A stretch of 64,000 bases of DNA, taken from the NCBI GenBank assembly GCA_913054495.1, contig CAJXIY010000001.1, forward strand, positions 62,001 through 126,000. Reading direction: 5' to 3'. Numbering within the stretch: position 1 is the first letter of the stretch; each line of letters opens with the position of its first letter. The translations under genes were made by a program, and so were the position numbers. Positions 55,451 through 62,975 of this stretch are shown piece by piece. Source of the DNA: an uncultured Gammaproteobacteria bacterium. Its GTDB lineage: Bacteria > Pseudomonadota > Gammaproteobacteria > Pseudomonadales > Pseudohongiellaceae. The notes below the pieces were generated by a model. The model searched no databases. It was not told the origin of the DNA and saw nothing but the letters and a program-made list of their open reading frames with translations.

Positions 55451-56332
55451 GTGCGACCCCTGTACCCAATAAGCCTCGTTTCCGCACTCATCTTCCCCAT
55501 CCTTGCGGTATTGCCAACTGTGTCCTGCGCACAAGCTGGGGCACCGGTCAATCGTGTCATCGAGCAGTTGCGACAGGATCGCCCCGTCATCGGCACGTTC
55601 ACACGCAACCCTCGAGTAGACCTGGACTTTGTCATCATCGACGAGCAGTACGGGGAGTTCGATATCGACGCAGTGCGTGCGGCCCTCACCAATATGTACA
55701 CCGGCAACGGTGCGGCCGCGGCACCGATCGTTCGGATTCCGCTGAACCTGCGCGACGCGCCGCAGGCCGTGGTCAAGCAGCTCCTGGACGCCGGTGTGTT
55801 CGGTATAATGTTCCCCGACATCGAGACCAGGCAACAGGCCCTGACCGCAATCGGCTCGATGCGCTTCGCCGAGGCGAAGGCGGCAGGAGATGGAGCACCG
55901 GCAGGACTGCGTGGATCGGGCACCGGATCGGCACCGGCGTACTGGGGACTCAGCGCGGACGATTACCGCGTAGCTGCCGATGTCTGGCCCCTGACACCGG
56001 CCGGGAAGCTGGTGGCAATGATTCAGATAGAATCCCTGGCCGGGATCGAGCACCTCGATGAGATTCTCGAGGTGCCGGGGATTGGCGTTATTTTTCTCGG
56101 GCCCACCGACATTGCCACCTCGATCGGTGCCGAGGGTCCTGACGCCGCAAGCGTCGAAGTGCTAGTACAGGAGGTGCTCGCGGCCTGCCTGGCGAAGAAC
56201 ATTCCCTGCGGTTATCCGATCGTGGCGCCTACGCCAGAAGCCGCCGAACGTGAGACGGCGAGACGGCTGGCAGAGGGCTTCAAGGTGCTTGCGGTCATGA
56301 CCAGAACATCGGGGTCAGGTCTTTCCCGTTAG
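55451..56332 (+). CDS. HpcH/HpaI-family aldolase with signal peptide
   Basis: 293 residues from GTG 55451. A signal peptide (LVSALIFPILAVLPTVSCAQ) precedes the TIM-barrel of the HpaI aldolase/citrate-lyase-beta family (IIDEQYGEFDID, LLDAGVFGIMFPDIE with the metal Asp/Glu context, MIQIESLAGIEHLDEIL, GVIFLGPTDIATSIG). HpaI cleaves 4-hydroxy-2-oxo acids with a metal in the cytoplasm; export is unusual. The last eight residues are encoded by one arm of a REP-like hairpin (56310-56353). Confidence 0.88.
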   Translation: MRPLYPISLVSALIFPILAVLPTVSCAQAGAPVNRVIEQLRQDRPVIGTFTRNPRVDLDFVIIDEQYGEFDIDAVRAALTNMYTGNGAAAAPIVRIPLNLRDAPQAVVKQLLDAGVFGIMFPDIETRQQALTAIGSMRFAEAKAAGDGAPAGLRGSGTGSAPAYWGLSADDYRVAADVWPLTPAGKLVAMIQIESLAGIEHLDEILEVPGIGVIFLGPTDIATSIGAEGPDAASVEVLVQEVLAACLAKNIPCGYPIVAPTPEAAERETARRLAEGFKVLAVMTRTSGSGLSR

Positions 56333-56353
56333 CGCCAGGAAGACCTGACCCCG
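56310..56353. repeat. CGGGGTCAGGTCTT hairpin overlapping the aldolase stop codon
   Basis: 56310-56323 pairs perfectly over 14 bp with 56340-56353 around a 16-base loop; the stop codon TAG (56330-56332) is in the loop. The GGGGTCAG end is shared with 21084-21091 and 38204. Confidence 0.65.
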
Positions 56354-56468
56354 AAATCCTTGCTAGACAGCGTAGGCCGTAAGAGCGACACTTCCGATGA
56401 GTCAGATTGGGAAAGGCAATTCCTTATTCTGGTGTGATTCTAAAAAAGTAGTCTGTGAGGAATGTAGT

Positions 56469-57344
56469 ATGGCTAACGGGAACAAGGGAGCCGCCATGGG
56501 CAAGACAGCGGTGGCCACCGCAGCGGGCAGCGTGGTGATCGGCACCCTCCTGTTGGCGACGCTGGCGACTGCGCAGAATAATCTGGTGGATGCGCCGATC
56601 CCCCACGCCACCGGGCAGAGTGTGTCGGCGTCGTTCGAGGGCTGGTATCCTAACCCGGACGGCAGTCGTAGCCTTGTATTTGGCTATTTCAATCGCAACT
56701 ACGATGAGCATATCGACCTGCCCCTCGGAGCAAGCAACCACTTTGAGCCGGGTCCCGCGGACCGTGGTCAGCCCACTTATTTTTATCCGAGGCGTCAGAC
56801 CGGTGTATTCGCTGTGGTGGTGCCGGCTGATTTCGGCGAGCAACAATTGACCTGGACCCTGACCGCAAACGGGGTGACGATCGCGATTCCGGGTCACCTG
56901 AACCCGGCGTGGGAAATCACTGCGCTGGAGGAAGTGACTAGCGGCAACACACCGCCGGTGCTTCGGTTCGGCGGGCCGGAAGGCCGGCCCGGGCAGGGTC
57001 CACTAGGCATTCACACGGACGCCATGACGGCGGTCGTGGGAGAACCGACAACGGTCACGGTCTGGGCCAGCGACGACGGCGTGCGCAAGTCCAGGGCAGC
57101 GGCGCGACCGGCGCGCTCCGGCTTGGTGTGGACTAAGTATCGTGGCCCCGGCGCCGTCAGTTTCGACAAGCCGAGACCGGCGATCGAGGACGGCAAGGCA
57201 GTCACCACTGTCACCTTTAGCGAGACGGGAGAATACGTACTGCGGGTGTTGGCCTGGGACGATTCTGGTGGACAGAGCGCCGTCATGGCTGGTGGTTTCT
57301 TCTGCTGTTGGACCAACGGTTTCGTCACGGTGCTGGTAGACTAG
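56469..57344 (+). CDS. exported beta-rich protein of unknown function
   Basis: 291 residues from ATG 56469 (GAGGA 8 bases upstream; the frame is open from 56397). A signal peptide (VVIGTLLLATLATAQ) leads into a beta-sandwich-like protein with FGYFNRNYDEHIDLPLG, RQTGVFAVVVPADFG, LRFGGPEGRPGQGPLG and a final GFFCCWTNGFV with paired Cys. I do not know the family; it has an Ig-like or cadherin-like look (TVTFSETGEYVLRVLAWDD). It lies between the aldolase and the copper-site gene in the same direction. Confidence 0.78.
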   Translation: MANGNKGAAMGKTAVATAAGSVVIGTLLLATLATAQNNLVDAPIPHATGQSVSASFEGWYPNPDGSRSLVFGYFNRNYDEHIDLPLGASNHFEPGPADRGQPTYFYPRRQTGVFAVVVPADFGEQQLTWTLTANGVTIAIPGHLNPAWEITALEEVTSGNTPPVLRFGGPEGRPGQGPLGIHTDAMTAVVGEPTTVTVWASDDGVRKSRAAARPARSGLVWTKYRGPGAVSFDKPRPAIEDGKAVTTVTFSETGEYVLRVLAWDDSGGQSAVMAGGFFCCWTNGFVTVLVD

Positions 57345-57396
57345 GAGACTGGATATCGGTGCCAGGCGCGCCGATGGACAAATTGGGAGAAAAGAG

Positions 57397-58737
57397 ATGG
57401 TGATGACAAAGACAAGCAAAGCCAATATGACGTGGGTTGGCCTGACCATGGCAGCGATCCTGCTGACAGGCGCGGGAACCACATTTGCCCAGAGCGATGA
57501 CGTCACCTTCAGCCGTGACATCGTGCCGATTCTGCAGCAGAACTGTCAGGAGTGTCACCGCCAGGGGCAGATGGGGCCGATGTCGCTGATGACCTATGAC
57601 GAGGTTCGACCCTGGGCGCCTGTGATCCGAACGAAGGTGCTCGAGCGGGTGATGCCACCGTGGCATCTCGACAAGACCGTCGGCATCCAGGAGTTCGAGA
57701 ATGACCGGTCACTGACCGACGCGGAGATCGACACTATCGTACGTTGGGTCGATGCCGGTGCGCCCCCTGGCAATCTCGACCAACTGCCGGTGGCGATCGA
57801 CTGGCCCGACGACGAGACCTGGCGGATGGCCGAGCGTTATGGTCGAGAGCCGGATCTCATCGTGCGTTCAACGTGGTGGACCCAGAGTGCTCAGGGCCAG
57901 GACCAGTGGTGGACACCGATCATCGATACCGGGCTCACCGAGGACCGCTGGGTGACCGGCATGGAGGTGCGACCGACACTGGTGGGTCGTCGTGTGACCC
58001 ATCACGCGGTCTTGTATCTACAGCAGGAGGAGGAGCCCGGTGACTTCGAACCTGTGGTCGACGTACCGGGACGCGGCAGCTACCTGACCGAGTTTGCCGT
58101 CGGCAAGATCGGCGATGTGTTTCGTGACAACACCGGCAAGCTGATGAAGGCCGGGTCACGTATTGCCTTCGACAACCACTATCACTCGGTTGGCGAGGAG
58201 ATCACGACGCAGACAGAACTGGGCATCTGGTTCCATCCGCGCGGCTACGTACCGAAGTATCGAGTCTACGCCAGTGCGTTGGGTGTACAGCAGGCGATGA
58301 CCACACTGGACATTCCGCCGGGGAAGGTGACCACCCACCATGCCTACATTCCGCTACGGGCCCCGGCGCGGCTGGAGAACTACCAGCCGCATATGCATAT
58401 TCGCGGCAAGGCGATGTCGATGGAAGCGATCCTTCCCAACGGCCAGGTGCGGATGCTGAGCCACGTGGCGAACTTCGATTTCAACTGGCATGTGAACTAC
58501 GTCTACACCGACGATTCGGCCCCGGTGCTGCCCGCCGGCACGGTCCTGCATATCACCGCCTGGCACGACAATAGCGCAGCCAACCCCGCCAACCCGGATC
58601 CGACACAGTGGGTGGGCTGGGGACAGCGCAGTTACGACGAGATGTATCACGCCCATGTGAACATGACGTATCTGACCGACGAGGACTATCGACAAATCAT
58701 CGCCGAGCAGCGAGCGCGGGAGCCTAGAGGGGACTAA
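57397..58737 (+). CDS. exported cytochrome c plus copper type II monooxygenase-like protein
   Basis: 446 residues, RBS GGGAGA upstream of ATG 57397. Signal (GLTMAAILLTGAGTTFAQ), heme motif C50-Q-E-C53-H54, then a two-domain region with HH and HMH spaced motifs (VTHHAVLYL, DNHYHSVGEE, TTHHAYIPL, QPHMHIRGK) like the copper ligands of peptidylglycine/dopamine monooxygenases. The family (often labelled ascorbate-dependent monooxygenase-like) may hydroxylate a substrate in the periplasm with electrons via the heme. Its stop lies 14 bp inside the convergent CoA-transferase gene. Confidence 0.88.
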   Translation: MVMTKTSKANMTWVGLTMAAILLTGAGTTFAQSDDVTFSRDIVPILQQNCQECHRQGQMGPMSLMTYDEVRPWAPVIRTKVLERVMPPWHLDKTVGIQEFENDRSLTDAEIDTIVRWVDAGAPPGNLDQLPVAIDWPDDETWRMAERYGREPDLIVRSTWWTQSAQGQDQWWTPIIDTGLTEDRWVTGMEVRPTLVGRRVTHHAVLYLQQEEEPGDFEPVVDVPGRGSYLTEFAVGKIGDVFRDNTGKLMKAGSRIAFDNHYHSVGEEITTQTELGIWFHPRGYVPKYRVYASALGVQQAMTTLDIPPGKVTTHHAYIPLRAPARLENYQPHMHIRGKAMSMEAILPNGQVRMLSHVANFDFNWHVNYVYTDDSAPVLPAGTVLHITAWHDNSAANPANPDPTQWVGWGQRSYDEMYHAHVNMTYLTDEDYRQIIAEQRAREPRGD

Positions 58738-59917
58738 TCACACCTTTTTCTGCCAATTGCCTTATCTCCTCGGCGTCGAGGCCCAGCTCTTTCAGTAGGC
58801 TCATGTTTGCCTCGCCGAGGCTTGGTGTTGGAATGTCATCGCTCTGCTCTATTCCGTGTATCGTATAAGGCGATCTAATGCGGCGCATCGAGCCTTCGGT
58901 GGGGTGCTCGTATTCTTCAAAAAATTTGACCGCCCGAAGGTGCTCGTTCGTCAATAAATCATCCAGGCGATTGACCCGGGTATGAGGAATGTCAGTGCTA
59001 CCCAGAAGTTCACACCATTCATCGGTGGTTTTCGACGGCGTGAATTCCATGATTTTCTCATACAGTTGATCGATGTTTTCGCTGCGTTTCACCGGGTCAG
59101 ACACCAAGTCCCATTTTGTGAGTTCAGGGTGGCCTACCAAATTGAAGAACTCGATCCAGTGTTTGGTGCTATAGGGGAGTAAGGCGATAAACCCATCTTT
59201 GGTCGGATACGGTCGACGGTAGGGAGAGTTCATGCGTTGGTAGCCAGTACCGCCTGTGGTCGGCACGAAGCTCTGATTGGAAAATTGCTCGACCATGATA
59301 AATGACACCAGCCCTTCGAACATTGGCGCCTCTATGCAGCAGCCTTTTCCGGTGCGAAACTTGTGGATCAGGCCCCCCATGACGGCGAATGCGAGTTGCT
59401 GTGCCGCTACTTTGTCGGCGAGGATGGTGGGAGCGTAGCGTGGGTTGCCCTCGGCATCGGCGTTGAGGTCGGCAAAGCCGGAAGCCGCCTGAATAATATC
59501 GTCGTAAGCCGGTGCATCTGCGAGCGGCCCCGCTTCTCCATAGCCTTGCGCAGCACAATAAACAATCTCTGCATTGTGCACCTTGATATCTTCATAGCCG
59601 ATGCCCAGCTTGATTGCGGTCTTGTTGCGCATATTGTGCACCACCACATCGGCTGTTTTTACCAACCGGTAGAATAGCTGCCTGCCTTCGTCAGTTTTTA
59701 GATTGAGGGTTAAGGATCTCTTATTGCGATTGCTGTTGATAAAACCAGCGCCCATTTTTGCGGAGCGCCCGGGACGCACGGTACGAAACAAGTCTCCATC
59801 GAGGTTCTCAATCTTGATGATTTCGGCACCGAAGTCACCCAACATCTGAGTTGCATAAGGGCCGAGAACAATCGTGCTGAAGTCAAGGATTCTCACGCCG
59901 TTTAATATGGCAAACAT
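58724..59917 (-). CDS. class III CoA-transferase (CaiB/BaiF family)
   Basis: 397 residues: GVRILDFSTIVLGPYATQMLGDFGAEIIKIE at the N-terminus, NRNKRSLTLNLK near 63-75, APAYDDIIQAASG with the catalytic-type Asp near 147-153, and the late LGEANMSLLKELGLDAEEI. The family moves CoA from a CoA-thioester to a carboxylic acid, e.g. L-carnitine, oxalate, or bile acids. Cytoplasmic. It faces away from the Tat aminotransferase genes and does not form an operon with anything in the window. Confidence 0.93.
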   Translation of the reverse strand: MFAILNGVRILDFSTIVLGPYATQMLGDFGAEIIKIENLDGDLFRTVRPGRSAKMGAGFINSNRNKRSLTLNLKTDEGRQLFYRLVKTADVVVHNMRNKTAIKLGIGYEDIKVHNAEIVYCAAQGYGEAGPLADAPAYDDIIQAASGFADLNADAEGNPRYAPTILADKVAAQQLAFAVMGGLIHKFRTGKGCCIEAPMFEGLVSFIMVEQFSNQSFVPTTGGTGYQRMNSPYRRPYPTKDGFIALLPYSTKHWIEFFNLVGHPELTKWDLVSDPVKRSENIDQLYEKIMEFTPSKTTDEWCELLGSTDIPHTRVNRLDDLLTNEHLRAVKFFEEYEHPTEGSMRRIRSPYTIHGIEQSDDIPTPSLGEANMSLLKELGLDAEEIRQLAEKGVISPL

Positions 59918-60278
59918 TCTATACTTCCTTTGTTAGTCTACTGATTCAATGGCATCTTCCGACTCGAAAGCAGTAGATGTCCTGATTTGCAATCTTCTCG
60001 AAAGAAATTGATGTAGCGCCCGCGCAAACTGAAGTCGCAACGGCCGGGCAATATTGCAGCCTCCGCGGTTAAACGCAAGTTTAACTTATCGCGCCTGTAA
60101 TGGGGACGTCTGCTAGATGCCTACTGCTTGTCCTGCCACGTAAATTGCATTGTATTTTGCAGCGGGCTGGCGTTAAACTGCATGAATCCTGCATATGACC
60201 ACTGCACACAAAACCAGCGGTCAATAACAAGAACACGAAGTCTAGGCAGGGTACCGTACATGGCTATTGGAGAATCTC
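59918..60278. promoter_or_regulatory. 361-bp divergent control region
   Basis: No supported gene. A perfect 7-bp inverted repeat GTTAAAC-GCAA-GTTTAAC at 60068-60085 is the only conspicuous site; it is roughly mid-way between the divergent starts and could bind a dimeric regulator. Confidence 0.45.
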
Positions 60279-61427
60279 ATGAAAACAACACGTCGCGGAT
60301 TTGTAGGAACAATCGCGCTCGGCACTGCTGCCAGCGTACTGGCTGGCACATCTCTCTTTAACAAGAGTGCCATGGCTCAAACCCGGGCTGCAGATAAGTC
60401 GGGCATTTACGACAATGGCATCATGCAACTCAGCTCCAACGAGAGCGCTCGTGGCCCTGGCCCGAAAACCATAGCGGCCCTGCATTCCCACGTCACCAAG
60501 CGGGTCGGAATGGGTTATGCGCCGGACCACGTCAATGAGCTGAGAGACGGCATCGCCAATTATTACAAACTGACAAGCGCCAACGTGCAACTGGCAACCG
60601 GCTCCACGCCGTTGTTACAGGGATCGGTAAGGGCCTTCTGTTCTGCCGATAAAAAGTTTGTGACACCCATGCCTACCTACTCAACCAGCTTGAGCACCGC
60701 CCGCCAAATCGGCGCAGGAGTTGAGGTGCAGTCACTCGATAGTTCATTAGGTGTCGATCTCGATGCCCTGGCTGCCGCCGCGCCAGGAGCAGGAATGTTA
60801 TATCTGTGTAATCCCAATAATCCCACCGGCACCGTACATGGCCCTGGCGCCGTCGAGCGCTTTGTACGTCGCGTCATGCGGGAAGTGCCCGGCACCATGA
60901 TTCATATCGACGAGGCCTACATCAACTACGCCAAAGCCGGCGCGATGGAAACGGCAGTGCCGCTGGCGATGGAGTTTGAAAATGTTTTCATTACCCGCTC
61001 TTTCTCCAAGGCCCACGGTCTAGCGGGGCTGCGCATCGGTTATGCACTGGGTCAGGAGCAGACCCTGGCTAAAATCCGCGACGCCTGGGGCATGGGAGAT
61101 GTGAACATGCTGGGTGCCATCGCCGCATTAACAGCGCTGGAGGACAAAGAACACATAGCATGGGAAGCACAGGAGAACGCCGAAATTCGTGACATGGTTG
61201 TCGGTGCTTTTCGTGAGATGGGCTTCGAAGTTGGGGATTCCCACACCAACCATATTTTTGTGAATCTCAGGCGTCCGGCACGAGAGTTCCGCGAAGCCTG
61301 TCTACAACACAAGATACTGGTGGGCCGGGACTTCCCGCCGATGGAACAAACCCACTGCCGCATTTCTCTCGGCAGCAGAGAACAGATGGAAACCGCAGTA
61401 GAGGTTTTTAGAAAAGTTTTAGCTTGA
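60279..61427 (+). CDS. Tat-exported class I/II aminotransferase (HisC-like fold)
   Basis: 382 residues from ATG 60279, chosen for GGAG seven bases upstream and the immediate Tat motif KTTRRGFVGT. After it, the PLP fold: SSNESARGPGP, ATGSTPLLQGSV, CNPNNPTGTV near 188-198, DEAYINY near 216-222, and SFSKAHGLAGLRIGY carrying the Schiff-base Lys near 246. Most relatives (histidinol-phosphate aminotransferase) are cytoplasmic; Tat export would carry the folded, PLP-loaded enzyme to the periplasm. The substrate is unknown. The next gene, 94 bp on, is a similar exported enzyme. Confidence 0.88.
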   Translation: MKTTRRGFVGTIALGTAASVLAGTSLFNKSAMAQTRAADKSGIYDNGIMQLSSNESARGPGPKTIAALHSHVTKRVGMGYAPDHVNELRDGIANYYKLTSANVQLATGSTPLLQGSVRAFCSADKKFVTPMPTYSTSLSTARQIGAGVEVQSLDSSLGVDLDALAAAAPGAGMLYLCNPNNPTGTVHGPGAVERFVRRVMREVPGTMIHIDEAYINYAKAGAMETAVPLAMEFENVFITRSFSKAHGLAGLRIGYALGQEQTLAKIRDAWGMGDVNMLGAIAALTALEDKEHIAWEAQENAEIRDMVVGAFREMGFEVGDSHTNHIFVNLRRPAREFREACLQHKILVGRDFPPMEQTHCRISLGSREQMETAVEVFRKVLA

Positions 61428-61443
61428 GACTAACAACAACGGA

Positions 61444-61476
61444 GCCAGGTTCGTCGCGCAAAGAAGAAAACCTGGC
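61444..61476. repeat. GCCAGGTT hairpin between the two aminotransferase genes
   Basis: 61444-61451 pairs with 61469-61476 (8 bp) around a 17-base loop. The arm is similar to that at 34453-34462. It could act as a partial terminator or mRNA processing/stability element between the two genes. Confidence 0.4.
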
Positions 61477-61521
61477 ACTTCATTGAATTCACAATGAGTG
61501 AGATACCCAAAGGGGATAACG

Positions 61522-62877
61522 ATGTCAAAGATCGTCGGAATGAATAGAAGAACCTTTATCAGGAACGCCGGCGTGACTGCGCTGGCCGGGGCCGCGGGAA
61601 CCGTTGCCACGGTTTCCAGCACTGCCTCCGCACAAAGCTCGAGCAGTATTCCAAAACTCGCAGGCGGCAGATACGACTTTGATACGCCCTACAATCGTGT
61701 GGGTACGAATTGCTCGCGTTGGGATTCCCCTGCGCTCAAATATGGGGACGGTGTTTTTAAGTATGGAATGGGTGTGGCATCGATAGATTTCGAATGTGCG
61801 CCCTGTATTACCGAGGCACTGGCGGAACGCGTTGCGCATCACAACTGGGGCTACCTCAGCACCACCGAACCGCTGCGAGATGGCATCGTCAAGTGGAACG
61901 GTGAGCGCCACGGCGTCGATCTGGATCCTGCATCAATCACGCTCTCCGACGGCGTCTATCCGGGCATTATCGCCGCGTTGCGATCCTTCGTCCCGATCGG
62001 TAATAAAGTATTGATGAACTCACCTGTCTACTCCGGTTTCTACTCCATGGCCCGTGCCGCCCGTGTGGAGGCCGTGGACAGCCAATTACGCTACGTAAAC
62101 GGTCGCTACGAAATCGATTGGGATGATCTGGAGTCGAAGATGACTGCAGACGTGAGAGCGATGCTCGTCTGCAACCCACAGAACCCGACCGGCAATGTCT
62201 GGACCAAAGACGAGCTGTTGCGTATTGGCCGTCTGTGCCTGGAGCACAATATTGTGGTGTTGGCTGATGAGATTCATTCCGACGTGATTCGTGCCGGGCA
62301 TAAGTATGTGCCCTTCGGCAGCCTGCCGGATGCAGCCGTCGTCAATAATTCCGTATCCTTCAACGCCATCAGCAAGACCTTTAACCTGGCCGGCATGAAG
62401 AACGCCTATTATTACTCCAAGAATCCCAGGCTGTTGGCACAGGTGAATCAATTCCACCGCGCCGAACTCAGCACCCTGGGTGTAGTGGCCAACGAGGCGG
62501 CCTATCACCACGGCGGGGAGTGGTTCGACCAGGCCAATGCCTACATGGATGACAACCATACCTTCGTCGAAAACTATATCAAGGAGCACATGCCCAACGT
62601 CGGCTACACCCGTAACGAAGGGACTTTCATGACGTTTCTGAACTTCAGCAAGGTGTTGGATGCTATCGGCGCAGAAGAAATGGCCAAGGCTCACGGCAAA
62701 GATACGGCGGAAGCCTACTTCCAGGATTGGCTGACCGAGAAGTCCGGTGTCTACCTGAATCCGGGCACCATTTACGGTGCTGGCGGTGAAGGACATATGC
62801 GCATGAACATCGCCTCGTCACGACGCGTGTTGCAAGAAGTGCTTGATGCGATGGCGGCTGCTGTTCGCAACGTCTAA
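61522..62877 (+). CDS. Tat-exported MalY/PatB-like PLP aminotransferase or beta-lyase
   Basis: 451 residues from ATG 61522 (AAGGGG upstream). NRRTFIRNAG starts a Tat signal ending TASAQ. PLP-fold motifs: VYSGFY, CNPQNPTGNVW, LADEIHSDVI and FNAISKTFNLAGMKN carrying the likely Schiff-base Lys. The order and the aromatic VYSGFY recall MalY/PatB cystathionine beta-lyases, which release thiols from cysteine conjugates. Export is again unusual. It is co-directional with the first PLP gene; the two may share a promoter. It ends in a strong terminator. Confidence 0.88.
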   Translation: MSKIVGMNRRTFIRNAGVTALAGAAGTVATVSSTASAQSSSSIPKLAGGRYDFDTPYNRVGTNCSRWDSPALKYGDGVFKYGMGVASIDFECAPCITEALAERVAHHNWGYLSTTEPLRDGIVKWNGERHGVDLDPASITLSDGVYPGIIAALRSFVPIGNKVLMNSPVYSGFYSMARAARVEAVDSQLRYVNGRYEIDWDDLESKMTADVRAMLVCNPQNPTGNVWTKDELLRIGRLCLEHNIVVLADEIHSDVIRAGHKYVPFGSLPDAAVVNNSVSFNAISKTFNLAGMKNAYYYSKNPRLLAQVNQFHRAELSTLGVVANEAAYHHGGEWFDQANAYMDDNHTFVENYIKEHMPNVGYTRNEGTFMTFLNFSKVLDAIGAEEMAKAHGKDTAEAYFQDWLTEKSGVYLNPGTIYGAGGEGHMRMNIASSRRVLQEVLDAMAAAVRNV

Positions 62878-62891
62878 TGGTTCTGTACAGT

Positions 62892-62934
62892 AAAGGGGAC
62901 GGAGGGATTAAAGCTTAATCTCTCCGTCCCCTTT
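62892..62934 (+). terminator. 20-bp hairpin with T-rich tail after the PLP enzyme genes
   Basis: 62892-62911 (AAAGGGGACGGAGGGATTAA) pairs with 62915-62934 with a single G-U pair and a 3-base loop, followed by a TTTCTTT run. This fits an intrinsic terminator; the GGGGAC arm resembles the REP-like hairpins elsewhere. Confidence 0.8.
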
Positions 62935-62975
62935 TTCTTTCCCTTGTTTCCTTTTTGTACACCGGTGCCTGTCCC

